Shown here: piece after piece, positions 8,375-15,556 of the stretch | How the letters are laid out: each line of letters starts with the position of its first letter | Numbering within the stretch: the stretch's first letter is position 1 | Assembly (NCBI GenBank): GCA_036266975.1 | Contig: DATAWZ010000130.1 | Location: forward strand, 1 to 20,539 | DNA: 20,539 nt | Reading direction: 5' to 3' | Source: DATAWZ01 sp036266975 | Lineage (GTDB): Bacteria; Actinomycetota; Thermoleophilia; Solirubrobacterales; Solirubrobacteraceae | The notes under the pieces: model-generated | The model's database searches: none | What the model saw: the letters and a program-made list of their open reading frames with translations, nothing else | What the model was told of the DNA's origin: nothing | Position numbers and translations under genes: made by a program

Positions 8375-9790
8375 ATGTTAACCCTAAGTCAGCGCTCCGG
8401 CCCGCTGCGCCGGGAGCGGCGGCAGGATGCCTCGCCGCAGCTGGTGCTCGTCATCGTCTGCGCGGGCGTCGTGCTTGCGAGCCTCGACCTGTTCATCGTC
8501 AACGTCGCGCTGCCGCAGATCGGCCGCGACTTCCATCTGCACGGCGGCGGCCTGTCGGACCTCTCGTGGGTCCTGAACGGCTACGCGATCGTCTACGCCG
8601 CGTTCCTGGTCCTCTTCGGCCGGCTTGCCGAGCGCTACCGGCGCGAACGCGGGTTCCTGCTCGGGGTGGGCGTGTTCGTCGTCGCCTCGGCCGCCTGCGG
8701 GGCGGCCAACAGCCTGGCCATGCTCGTCGCCTTCCGCGTCGTGCAGGCCGCCGGAGCGGCGCTGCTGACCCCGACCTCGCTGGGGCTGATCCTCGCGACC
8801 TCCGAGCCCGAGCACCGCCAGGGCCGCGTGCGCGCGTGGACCGCGATCGGCGGGTTTGCCGCCACGCTGGGCCCGGTGGTCGGCGGGCTGCTCGTCGCCG
8901 CGAGCTGGCGTTGGGTGTTCCTGGTCAACGTGCCGATCGGCCTGCTGGCGCTGGCCGTGGGCTGGCGGCGGTTGCCACGGGTCGAGGGCGAGCCGGTCTC
9001 CGCGCCGGACCCGACCGCTGCGCTGCTGATCACCGGCGGGGTCGGCGCGCTCGCGCTGGGCCTGGTCGACGGCGGCAATTGGGGCTGGGGTGACCCGCGC
9101 ACCCTCGGCGCCCTCGGCGGCTCGCTGGCGGCTCTGCTGCTGTTCGCGCTGCACTGCGCGCGGCACCGCAACCCGCTGGTCGACCGCGGCCTGTTCGGGC
9201 TGCGGCCGTTCACCGGCGCCTCGATCGTCGCCCTGGTGTTCTCGGCCGCGTTCGGCGCGATGCTGCTCTCGCGCGTGCTCTGGGCCCAGGACGTCTGGCA
9301 CTGGTCGGCGCTCATCACCGGCCTGTCGATCGCGCCCGGTCCGCTGATGGTGCCGCTGATCTCCTTCACCCTCACCGGAGGGCTGACCGCCCGCTTCGGA
9401 CCCGGCCTGGTCATCGCCGCGGGCTCGACGATCTTCGCCGGCGGCGCGATCTGGTGGGCGCTCGCCGCGGGACTGTCGCCCAACTACGCCGGGGAGATGC
9501 TCGGCGGGATGCTGCTGACCGGCATCGGGGTCGGGCTCACGCTGCCGACGATGATGGCCACCGGAGCCGCCTCGCTGCCCGCGCACTCCTTCGCGACCGG
9601 CTCGGCCGTCGTGAACATGTTCCGCCAGATCGGGCTGGCGATCGGGGTGGCCGTGCTGATCGCGGTCCTCGGCTCGCCGCACTCACCGCTGGGCACCCTG
9701 CACGCCTACCGGGACGCCTCGATCGTCATCGCCGGGCTCGCCCTCACCGGCGCGCTGACGGGCCTGGCCCTGCTCGCGCGACGGCGCTGA
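8375..9790 (+). CDS. MFS drug exporter, DHA2 (EmrB/QacA) type
   Basis: A 471-residue integral membrane protein, essentially continuous hydrophobic helices consistent with 14 transmembrane segments. Typical DHA2 motifs are present: SLDLFIVNVALPQIG in helix 1 (motif D1), GRLAERYRRERGFLLGV (motif A) after helix 2, RVVQAAGAALLTPTSL (motif B), and GPVVGGLLVAASWRWVFLVN (motif C), which marks proton-coupled antiporters. It is expected to export a hydrophobic drug or metabolite. ATG 8375 is chosen because it directly follows a -10-like hexamer and places motif D1 about 30 residues in; there is no ribosome binding site, suggesting a leaderless mRNA. The divergent neighbour is an HxlR regulator. The stop (9788-9790) directly abuts the stop of the convergent PadR gene. 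Confidence 0.93.
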   Translation: MLTLSQRSGPLRRERRQDASPQLVLVIVCAGVVLASLDLFIVNVALPQIGRDFHLHGGGLSDLSWVLNGYAIVYAAFLVLFGRLAERYRRERGFLLGVGVFVVASAACGAANSLAMLVAFRVVQAAGAALLTPTSLGLILATSEPEHRQGRVRAWTAIGGFAATLGPVVGGLLVAASWRWVFLVNVPIGLLALAVGWRRLPRVEGEPVSAPDPTAALLITGGVGALALGLVDGGNWGWGDPRTLGALGGSLAALLLFALHCARHRNPLVDRGLFGLRPFTGASIVALVFSAAFGAMLLSRVLWAQDVWHWSALITGLSIAPGPLMVPLISFTLTGGLTARFGPGLVIAAGSTIFAGGAIWWALAAGLSPNYAGEMLGGMLLTGIGVGLTLPTMMATGAASLPAHSFATGSAVVNMFRQIGLAIGVAVLIAVLGSPHSPLGTLHAYRDASIVIAGLALTGALTGLALLARRR

Positions 9791-10348
9791 TCAGGCGCGG
9801 GCGGCGCTCGAGGCCGAGCGTCGCCCGCGGGCCAGGCGCCGCTCCTGGGCCGAGCACCAGTCGCGCGCCCAGGTGTTCCAGCCGAGCCCGAACTCGATCG
9901 TCAGGCGGTGCAGCGGATCGTCGAAGTCGCCGGCGGCGAGCCGCTCCTGGAGCCCGGCGATGCGCGACTCGTGCACCGCGCGCATGCGCCGCAGCACGTC
10001 GAGCTGGCCGGCGCGGTCGAGCACGCCGGCGAAGCGCAGGCGCAGCAGCGCCTCGTGGCGCATCTCGAGCACCGGCTCCTCGCAGTCGAGCAGCCACTCG
10101 CGCAGCGCCGCGGTGCCCGCCGGCGTGATCGCGTAGCAGTGTCGCCGCGCGCCGCCGCGCGGGTCGTCGCGCACGCTCAGCAGCCCGGCGCTCTCCAGGC
10201 GGCGCAGCTCGGGGTAGATGCCCCCGATGCTCGCGCCCCAGTACAGGCGCGTCGAGCGCTCGATCTCGGCCTTGATCGAGTAGCCCGTCGTGTGTCCCTC
10301 GGCGACCATGCCGAGCAGGATGCGTCCGGTCTGGGTCAGCTCAGGCAT
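9791..10348 (-). CDS. PadR-family transcriptional regulator
   Basis: A 185-residue PadR regulator of the longer (Vir-like C-terminal) type. The winged helix is residues 1-80 (ILLGMVAEGHTTGYSIKAEI, then YWGASIGGIYPELRRLESAG, then RRHCYAITPAGTAALREWL). A C-terminal helical dimerisation region follows (about 95-165). PadR proteins usually repress a neighbouring exporter or membrane-protein gene. Here the likely target is the divergent SPW-like membrane gene at 10448, because a 12-base perfect palindrome lies between them. The end-to-end MFS gene could also belong to its regulon. The stop codons of the two convergent genes are adjacent with no gap and no terminator. Confidence 0.93.
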   Translation of the reverse strand: MPELTQTGRILLGMVAEGHTTGYSIKAEIERSTRLYWGASIGGIYPELRRLESAGLLSVRDDPRGGARRHCYAITPAGTAALREWLLDCEEPVLEMRHEALLRLRFAGVLDRAGQLDVLRRMRAVHESRIAGLQERLAAGDFDDPLHRLTIEFGLGWNTWARDWCSAQERRLARGRRSASSAARA

Positions 10349-10405
10349 CGCGGGGAGTATGGGGGATCGGGGGTCGAGGAGACTCCTTCAGTATGAGCGC
10401 TCAGG

Positions 10406-10417
10406 CTGATATATCAG
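10406..10417. promoter_or_regulatory. Candidate PadR operator palindrome
   Basis: CTGATATATCAG is a perfect 12-base palindrome, one of the most AT-rich spots in the window. It lies in the 99-base gap between the PadR gene and the divergent membrane gene. It overlaps a possible -10 (TATATC at 10410-10415) that sits 17 bases after TTCAGT (10387-10392). The TGATATATCA core fits the AT-rich dyads bound by PadR proteins, as I recall them. Confidence 0.55.
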
Positions 10418-10447
10418 TCCGTACGATTCAATCTGAGGAGGCATATC

Positions 10448-10852
10448 ATGAGTAGTCGCTACCTCACCAACCTCTGGCTCGCGCTGCTCGGCGGCTGGCT
10501 GATCGTCGCCTCGCAGGCGTTCGCGGCCACGACGTTCACGTGGCTGATGTTCGCCGCGGCGATCGCGGCGGTCGTCGTGGCCCTGCCGCCCGTCGCCCTG
10601 CGCTCGCGTGGGATCCCCCAGCGCGCCATCGACGCCGGCCTGTCGGTGCTCGCCGGCTGGACGATCGTCGCGAGCCTGGTCTTCGCCGCCCCGGTGGCGA
10701 TGTGGCTCGGCTTCGCGTCTGGCGCGGCGATCCTCGCGATCGCACTGGTCGGGCTGACCGTCCACGAGTTCTCGACCGAGCGCGTCGTGCACTCGCTCGA
10801 GCTCGGCGGCGCCGACGAGCCGGCGGCGCACCCCCTGGCGGGCGCGCACTGA
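10448..10852 (+). CDS. Four-helix membrane protein, SPW-repeat-like
   Basis: A 134-residue protein with four predicted transmembrane helices (about residues 6-25, 29-50, 61-80 and 84-106) and a short acidic or neutral cytosolic tail. It is an internal duplication: ALLGGWLIVASQAFA in the first half matches SVLAGWTIVASLVFA in the second. This W-x-x-l-G-x-W-x-i-v-S pattern resembles the SPW repeat family (PF03779), whose function is unknown. The canonical S-P-W triplet is not intact (A-S-Q and A-S-L here), so the assignment is tentative. A strong GAGGAGG lies eight bases before the ATG. It is divergent from a PadR regulator and probably repressed by it. Confidence 0.75.
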   Translation: MSSRYLTNLWLALLGGWLIVASQAFAATTFTWLMFAAAIAAVVVALPPVALRSRGIPQRAIDAGLSVLAGWTIVASLVFAAPVAMWLGFASGAAILAIALVGLTVHEFSTERVVHSLELGGADEPAAHPLAGAH

Positions 10853-10868
10853 CGCTTCCCCCCGTCCG

Positions 10869-10932
10869 CGGTGTGTCGTCAAATGCGTTGATAGTCCTAA
10901 TCTGGTACTATCAACACGTGACCGACACACCG
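10869..10932. promoter_or_regulatory. Nested inverted repeats at MarR gene start
   Basis: An inner perfect dyad, GTTGATAGT (10887-10895) with ACTATCAAC (10907-10915), lies inside an outer perfect ten-base dyad, CGGTGTGTCG (10869-10878) with CGACACACCG (10923-10932). The GTG start at 10918 falls between the inner and outer right arms. TACTAT (10906-10911) is a plausible -10 six bases before that GTG, implying a leaderless mRNA. The inner dyad is a good autoregulatory MarR operator; the outer one would be a second site or an mRNA stem enclosing the start codon. Confidence 0.55.
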
Positions 10933-11403
10933 TGGCACGAGGGGATCCCGATCCCCGCCCTGATGCTCGGCGCCCGCGGCTCCTACGGCGACGTGAGCCG
11001 CGAGGCGCTCGCCGACGCCGGCTTCGATGATCTCCCGCGCCGAGCGGGCTTCGTGATCGCCGGGCTCGACGAGAGCGAGCCCGAGTCGCAGTACACCGGC
11101 CAGGCCGAGGCGGTGGCCTTCCTGGCCATGAGCCCCCAGGCCTCCAGCAAGCTCATCGACACGCTCGTCGTGCGCGGCTACCTGGAGCGCGACGTCGACC
11201 CCGACGATCGGCGGCGGATGAGCATCCGCCTGACCGCTCGCGGGCGCGCCGCCTCGGCGGCGATCCAGCGCGGGGTCGACGCGGTCGACGCCGCGCTCGC
11301 CGAGAAGGTGACCCCCGCCGAGCTGCGCGGCCTGCGCGCCGGGCTGGCCGCGCTCGCCGAGATCCGCCGGGCCCACCGAGCGGCGGCCATGAACAAACGT
11401 TAG
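10918..11403 (+). CDS. MarR-family transcriptional regulator
   Basis: A 161-residue MarR-type winged-helix protein. The recognition part is QAEAVAFLAMSPQASSKLID followed by TLVVRGYLERDVDPDDRRRM, which carries the D-x-D-D-R-R signature of the wing, then SIRLTARGRAASAA. N- and C-terminal helices form the usual dimer. The start is GTG 10918: it gives the correct family length and lies six bases after a TACTAT -10-like hexamer, so the transcript may be leaderless. The nested dyads upstream suggest autorepression. An SDR gene follows 47 bases downstream on the same strand with its own strong ribosome binding site, and may be co-transcribed. Confidence 0.9.
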   Translation: MTDTPWHEGIPIPALMLGARGSYGDVSREALADAGFDDLPRRAGFVIAGLDESEPESQYTGQAEAVAFLAMSPQASSKLIDTLVVRGYLERDVDPDDRRRMSIRLTARGRAASAAIQRGVDAVDAALAEKVTPAELRGLRAGLAALAEIRRAHRAAAMNKR

Positions 11404-11450
11404 TCTTTCCTCCGGCAGCAGCAACGGCAAACCCCTCGGGAGGAGACCAC

Positions 11451-12191
11451 ATGGCCGGACGACTTGAAGGCAAGGTGGCGGTAGTCACGGGCGGCGGGTC
11501 GGGCATCGGCGCCGCGACCGTCGAGGCATTCCATGCGGAGGGCGCCAAGGTGCTCGTCGCGGACATCTCCGGCCTGCAGGACCAGGTCGCCGAGAAGTGT
11601 GGAGACGGCGTGGTCGCCACGCGCGCCGACGTCTCCGAGTCCGCGGACGTGCAGGCGATGCTCAAGGCCGCCGTCGATGAGTTCGGAAAGCTGGACATCA
11701 TCCACAACAACGCCGGCATCGACGGCGAGGTCGCCCCGACCGGCGAGATGACCGAGGAGCAGTTCGACCAGGTCTGGGCGATCAACGGCCGCGGCGTCTG
11801 GCTGGGCATGCGCTACGGCATCCCGATCCTGCTCGCCGGTGGCGGCGGCTCGATCATCAACACCGCCTCGATGGCCTCGATGGTCGCCTTCCCGGGGATG
11901 AACGGCTACTGCGCGGCCAAGGGCGCGGTCCTGATGATGACCCGCACCGCCGCGGCCGAGTACGCCGGCCAGGGCATCCGCGTGAACGCGATCTGCCCGG
12001 GTGCGATCCGCACCGCGATCACCGACAGCCTGCCGCCCGAGCTGATCAAGGGCGTCGTCGACGCCACGCCGGTCGGCCGCTTCGCCGACCCCTCGGAGGT
12101 CGCGAGCCTCGCGGTCTACCTGGCCAGCGACGAGTCCAGGTTCGTCACCGGGGCCGGGATGCTCATCGACGGGGGCTACACCCTGGTATAG
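11451..12191 (+). CDS. SDR-family oxidoreductase (FabG-like)
   Basis: A 246-residue classical short-chain dehydrogenase/reductase with a Rossmann fold. The cofactor loop is TGGGSGIG (residues 13-20). The acid at the end of beta-2 (VADIS, D38) favours NAD(H). NNAG is at 86-89, and the catalytic residues are N112, S140, Y153 and K157 (YCAAK). The C-terminus ends in the usual TGAGMLIDGGYTLV. It converts an alcohol/ketone pair; the substrate is unknown. A GGGAGGAG ribosome binding site precedes the ATG. It lies downstream of a MarR gene and upstream of a decayed isocitrate lyase/PEP-mutase-like gene. Confidence 0.93.
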   Translation: MAGRLEGKVAVVTGGGSGIGAATVEAFHAEGAKVLVADISGLQDQVAEKCGDGVVATRADVSESADVQAMLKAAVDEFGKLDIIHNNAGIDGEVAPTGEMTEEQFDQVWAINGRGVWLGMRYGIPILLAGGGGSIINTASMASMVAFPGMNGYCAAKGAVLMMTRTAAAEYAGQGIRVNAICPGAIRTAITDSLPPELIKGVVDATPVGRFADPSEVASLAVYLASDESRFVTGAGMLIDGGYTLV

Positions 12192-12240
12192 CGTCAGGGC
12201 GCCGGGGTCGGCCGCCAACACCCCATCTTCAACCCCCAAA

Positions 12241-13010
12241 ATCCAGCTCAGCCCCGAGGAGCAGCACCGTCGCGGGGTCGCCTTGCGCGACCTGCATGCG
12301 GCCCTGTTCGTGGTGCCCAACCCGTGGGACGCGGGGACCGCGCGGATCCTCGCCGGCTGGGCTTTCGCGCGCTGGCGACGACGAGCGCCGGCGCGGCGTT
12401 CGTGCTCGGCCGACCCGACGGCGCCGCGGCGATCACCCGCGCTGAGGTGCTCAGAACGCGCGCGTCGTCGCCGCCACCGACCTGCCGGTGTCGGCCCGGC
12501 CTCGAGAGCGGGTACGGGGACGCGGCCGAGACGATCGAGGCCGCCACCGGCCGCGCCGATGCGCCGATCCGCCCGCTCGGTGAGTCGGTACGACGGGTCG
12601 TCGCCGCGGTGGCGGAGGCGCGCGTTCCCGTTCACGCTTCACCGCGCGCGGAGAACTTCGTGCACGGCGTGCGCGCGATCTGGACGACGCGATCGCGCGC
12701 CTGCAGGCCTACGAGGCGGCCGGCGCCGACGTCCTCTACGCGCCGTTCCTGCCCGACCTGGACGCGGTGCGCGCGGCCGTCTCCCGCCCGGTCAACCTCG
12801 TCGCCGCGCCCCGATTCAGCGTCGCCTCGCTGGGCGAGTGCGGGGTCCGGCGCATCTCGATCGGGTCGGGCCTCGCGCGGCGCCGCGCCGGGCGCGCTGA
12901 TCCGCGGGGCGCGCGAGGTCTCGCAGCACGGGACGTGCGGCTTCCTCGCCGCCGCGGTGCCCTACGCGCAGGCCAACGCCCTCATGCCGCGTCCAGGTGC
13001 CAGCGGATGA
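12241..13010 (+). pseudogene. Frameshifted isocitrate lyase/PEP mutase-family gene
   Basis: Blocks of a PEP-mutase/isocitrate-lyase superfamily protein appear in order but in changing frames. They are SPEEQHRRGVALRDLHAALF and VVPNPWDAGTARILAG; then LGFRALATTSAGAAFVLGRP; then ARVVAATDLPVSA; then LESGYGDAAETIEAA; then LDDAIARLQAYEAAGADVLY, RPVNLVAAPRFSV and VRRISIGSGLAR; then ALIRGAREVSQHGTCGFLAA. At least six shifts are needed. There appears to be an internal deletion after AETIEAA, where the conserved metal-binding 'GGxIED' segment is missing. No start codon is visible. The substitution pattern still looks protein-like, so decay is recent in evolutionary terms. The 3' end overlaps the Ddn-type gene on the other strand. 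It was probably an oxaloacetate- or phosphonate-type lyase. Confidence 0.75.
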
Positions 13011-13425
13011 CGCGAAAGCCCTGGCGGACGGCGGTCGGCAGGCCGTCGCCGGCGGGCGCGAAGCGCGCGACTCCGGGGTTGGCCCGCGCCATGCTCGCGA
13101 GCAGCCGCTCGATCTCCTGGGCGTCGCTGACGATCTCCGGTCGCGCCTGCACGTCGCTCCCCTGGAGGCGCAGCCGCACCGGCTCGTCCTCGCGCAGGTT
13201 GAGCTTCCAGTTCCCGCCGCCGGGCGTGAGCAGCGTGGTGCCCTCGCGCACGTAGCTGAGCGGCTGGCGGTAGTGGCGGCCGCTGCGCCGGCCGACGATG
13301 TGGGCGAGCATCAGCCGCTCGCCGAGCGGGGTTGACACCGGCAGCGCGAGCACGCGCCGCATCGGGACGTTGACCACGCGCATCACCCGGGCCTGGATGC
13401 GGCGCGACAGCGGGCGGTGGGACAT
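12982..13425 (-). CDS. Deazaflavin (F420)-dependent nitroreductase-family protein
   Basis: A 147-residue protein of the Ddn/FDOR split-barrel group. Family marks are the basic N-terminal helix, LAHIVGRRSGRHYRQPLSYV (about residues 40-60), TTLLTPGGGNWKLNLREDEP, then VRLRLQGSDVQARPEIVSD and a C-terminal amphipathic helix region. Members use reduced F420 to reduce nitro compounds, quinones or other acceptors at the membrane. The G-R-R-S-G segment followed by a barrel strand is typical, and the N-W-x-x-N-L motif contacts the cofactor. The start ATG shares its A with the TGA of the MarR gene upstream, so the two are translationally coupled. The 3' end overlaps the degraded PEP-mutase-like gene. 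Confidence 0.88.
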   Translation of the reverse strand: MSHRPLSRRIQARVMRVVNVPMRRVLALPVSTPLGERLMLAHIVGRRSGRHYRQPLSYVREGTTLLTPGGGNWKLNLREDEPVRLRLQGSDVQARPEIVSDAQEIERLLASMARANPGVARFAPAGDGLPTAVRQGFRVIRWHLDAA

Positions 13426-13895
13426 CAGGGGGTCCTTTCGATCAGGCCGGCCCGCGGCGTTGGGTCCTCGGCGGGGCCGACGTTGTCGGCGAGGCGCTGC
13501 AGGACACGCGCGGCCGTCTCGATCTCGTTGGGGTTCAGGCCCGCGCGCAGCCGTGTATCGAAGGCGAGCGCGGCGTCGCGCAGGCGCACGAAGGCCGCCT
13601 TGCCGGCGTCGGTGAGCTCGAGGACGTGGATGCGGCGGTTCCTCTCGCCGCGCCGGCGGGTGAGCAGCCCGTCGGACTCCAGCGCGCTGAGGTGGTGGGT
13701 GAGGGTCGCCTCGCCGATGCCGACCGCCTCGGCGAGCTCGCGCTGGTTGGCGGTCGGGTTGATCTTCAGGTTCAGCAGCACCAGCCACATCGGGCGTGAG
13801 CCGCCGGCCTCGGCGAGGGCCTGGTCGAACGCGCGGCTGACGGTGCGCGCGACGCGCGCCAGGTGAAGGCCGATCGGGGTGGGGGGCGCAGGCAT
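13425..13895 (-). CDS. MarR-family transcriptional regulator
   Basis: A 156-residue MarR regulator: RPMWLVLLNLKINPTANQRE, then LAEAVGIGEATLTHHLSALE (recognition helix) and DGLLTRRRGERNRRIHVLEL (wing). It lacks the common D-x-R motif of the wing and has R-R-G-E-R-N-R-R instead. It forms a coupled pair with the Ddn-type gene downstream (TGATG overlap) and is divergent from the SDR at 13967. A perfect 18-base-arm palindrome lies in the gap and is the obvious operator for both directions. Likely ligands are phenolic or quinone-like compounds, by analogy with other MarR-controlled redox enzymes; this is inference. Confidence 0.92.
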   Translation of the reverse strand: MPAPPTPIGLHLARVARTVSRAFDQALAEAGGSRPMWLVLLNLKINPTANQRELAEAVGIGEATLTHHLSALESDGLLTRRRGERNRRIHVLELTDAGKAAFVRLRDAALAFDTRLRAGLNPNEIETAARVLQRLADNVGPAEDPTPRAGLIERTP

Positions 13896-13910
13896 GCCTG
13901 TCAGCCTACC

Positions 13911-13949
13911 AGAAAGTTCGGTATCAAATGCTTTGATACCGAACTTTCT
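13911..13949. promoter_or_regulatory. Perfect 18-bp-arm palindrome, MarR operator
   Basis: AGAAAGTTCGGTATCAAA (13911-13928) is perfectly complementary to 13932-13949 around the spacer TGC. It lies in the 71-base divergent gap between the MarR and SDR start codons. It is far AT-richer than its surroundings. Its half-site TATCAAA/TTTGATA also resembles the TTGATA/TATCAA half-sites upstream of the MarR gene at 10918, in the opposite order. With no run of Ts beyond the arm it is unlikely to be a terminator, and its position between start codons argues for an operator. Confidence 0.75.
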
Positions 13950-13966
13950 TTGAGGAGGTCATCGCC

Positions 13967-14725
13967 ATGCTCTATCCAGACCTGAACGGCAAGATCGCCG
14001 TCGTCACCGGCGGCTCGCGGGGGATCGGCGCCGCCACCGCCGGCGCGCTCGCCGAGTCCGGCGTCGCCGTCGCCGTCGTCGGCCGCGACGAGGCCGCGCT
14101 GGAGGAGGTCGTGCAGGGCGTCACCGCACGCGGCGGGCGGGCGCTCGCCGTGCTCGCTGACTGCACGCTGCCGGACGACGTGGCGCGCCTGGCCGCGACG
14201 GTGCTCGAGCGTCTGGGCGTGCCGGACATCCTGCTCCCCTTCGCCGGCGGCAACGGGATGCCGGTGCCGACCGCGCAGGAGACCGCTGCCCACTGGCGCG
14301 AGGTCGTCGAGTCCAACCTGACCACGACCTTCATGACCACGAACGCCTTCCTGCCGGCGATGATCGAGCGCGGGAGCGGGTCGATCATCACGATGTCCTC
14401 GTCCGCCGCGCGCCAGCCGGCGGGCTCATCGGCGGCGTACGCCGCGGCCAAGGCAGGGGTGATCGCGTTCACCCGCCAGCTGGCGACCGAGGCCGCGCCG
14501 GCCGGGATCCGGGTGAACTGCCTCGCCCCGTCGGCGATCGAGAACGCCCGCATCCGCGCCTGGATGACCGCCGAGCAGCGCGGCGAGCTGGCCGAGTCCT
14601 TCCCGCTGCGGCGGATCGGCCAGCCGGGCGACGTCGCGAGCGCGACGCTGTTCCTCGCCTCCGAGGCGTCCTCGTGGATCACCGGCGTGACCCTCGACAT
14701 CGCCGGCGGGAAGATCATGGTCTGA
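13967..14725 (+). CDS. SDR-family oxidoreductase, NADP-type
   Basis: A 252-residue classical SDR. The cofactor loop is TGGSRGIG (14-21), and the basic residue after beta-2 (VVGR, R40) favours NADP(H). Catalytic residues are N117, S145 or S146, Y158 and K162 (YAAAK). The usual NNAG after beta-4 is replaced by PFAGG, which is uncommon but seen in SDR subgroups. The C-terminus ends TGVTLDIAGGKIMV. It has a strong TGAGGAGG ribosome binding site. It is divergent from the MarR-Ddn pair and shares the 39-base palindrome with it, so the three genes probably form one inducible unit for a redox-active compound. Confidence 0.93.
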   Translation: MLYPDLNGKIAVVTGGSRGIGAATAGALAESGVAVAVVGRDEAALEEVVQGVTARGGRALAVLADCTLPDDVARLAATVLERLGVPDILLPFAGGNGMPVPTAQETAAHWREVVESNLTTTFMTTNAFLPAMIERGSGSIITMSSSAARQPAGSSAAYAAAKAGVIAFTRQLATEAAPAGIRVNCLAPSAIENARIRAWMTAEQRGELAESFPLRRIGQPGDVASATLFLASEASSWITGVTLDIAGGKIMV

Positions 14726-14741
14726 GCGCGAAGCTGCAGCC

Positions 14742-14759
14742 GCGCGCGCGGGCGCGCGC
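14742..14759. terminator. Alternating GC hairpin after SDR
   Basis: GCGCGCGC (14742-14749) can pair with GCGCGCGC (14752-14759) around GG. It is a very stable stem in the 48-base gap after the SDR stop, but it lacks a T-tract, so intrinsic termination is uncertain. Alternating purine-pyrimidine GC can also adopt Z-DNA. Its end touches the candidate -10 (TACCGT, 14760-14765) of the next gene. Confidence 0.35.
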
Positions 14760-14773
14760 TACCGTCCGGCGTC

Positions 14774-15517
14774 GTGGCCCTGTGGCACTCGCTCCTTGCG
14801 GCACTCGCCGCCGTGGCTGTCTCCCTCGGCGCTCCGGCCGCGCCGCGCGCGGCGCTCGCCGGCCGAGGCTTTGCCATCCCGGCGAGCGCCGATCAGCTGA
14901 TCGTCGTCTCCAGCCCGACCGAGGATCCGCCGGCGCCCGGCTACCTGGCCACGATGCGCGTCTACCAGCGGACGAGCGCGACATCCCCCTGGCGGGCGGT
15001 GTTCGGTCCGTGGGGCGCGGAGACCGGCTCGGGGCACCTCGTACCGGCGGCCGACCGGCACGAGGGCGACCACGCCACGCCGATCGGCGTGTACGGGATC
15101 GGGGCGACCATGTACGGCAACCAGCCCAACCCGGGCGGCCTGCACTACGCCTACCACCACCTCGTCTGCGGCGACTGGTGGGACGAGGACCCCTACTCGT
15201 CGCAGTACAGCCGCTTCGTGCACGTCCCGTGCGCCGAGACGCCCGACTTCGCCTCCTGGTCTGAGGCGCTGTGGACCGAGACGAACGCCTACCCCTACTT
15301 CGCGGTGATCGACTTCAACACCGACCCGGTCCTCGCCGGCGCCGACGCGCCGGGCGCGGGGATCTTCCTGCACAGCTGGATGTACGGGGCGACCGAGGGG
15401 TGCATCGCGCTGCCGCTCTCGCGGCTCTTGGATGTGCTGCGCTGGCTGCGGCCCTCCGCGCACCCGGTGATGGAGATCGGCACCGAGCGGCAGATCGGGC
15501 CGAGCCCGCCGGCCTGA
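14774..15517 (+). CDS. Secreted L,D-transpeptidase-like (YkuD) protein
   Basis: A 247-residue exported protein. Residues 1-29 form a signal peptide (hydrophobic LLAALAAVAVSLGAP, Ala-rich cleavage region near RAALA-G). The mature part carries the YkuD catalytic pattern: HATPIGVYGIG (about 100-110), the histidine in GIFLHSW (H200) and the cysteine in GATEGCIALP (C210), matching H-x(n)-[ST]-x-G-C. Such enzymes form 3-3 crosslinks in peptidoglycan or attach proteins to it. The spacing of only nine residues between H200 and the cysteine is shorter than in canonical Ldts, so activity and substrate may differ. Two further cysteines (C132, C153) could form a disulfide. GTG 14774 is supported by the signal peptide and a TACCGT hexamer eight bases upstream. 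Confidence 0.85.
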   Translation: MALWHSLLAALAAVAVSLGAPAAPRAALAGRGFAIPASADQLIVVSSPTEDPPAPGYLATMRVYQRTSATSPWRAVFGPWGAETGSGHLVPAADRHEGDHATPIGVYGIGATMYGNQPNPGGLHYAYHHLVCGDWWDEDPYSSQYSRFVHVPCAETPDFASWSEALWTETNAYPYFAVIDFNTDPVLAGADAPGAGIFLHSWMYGATEGCIALPLSRLLDVLRWLRPSAHPVMEIGTERQIGPSPPA

Positions 15518-15556
15518 GGTCTCACGAAGCGACGGGCGTCGTCGTCATCGTGGGGT

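Noticed and set aside
8384..9682. Minus-strand open frame opposite the first MFS gene
   Set aside because: The translation is dominated by Arg, Gln, Asp and Gly without hydrophobic core or domain; it is an antisense artefact of high GC3.
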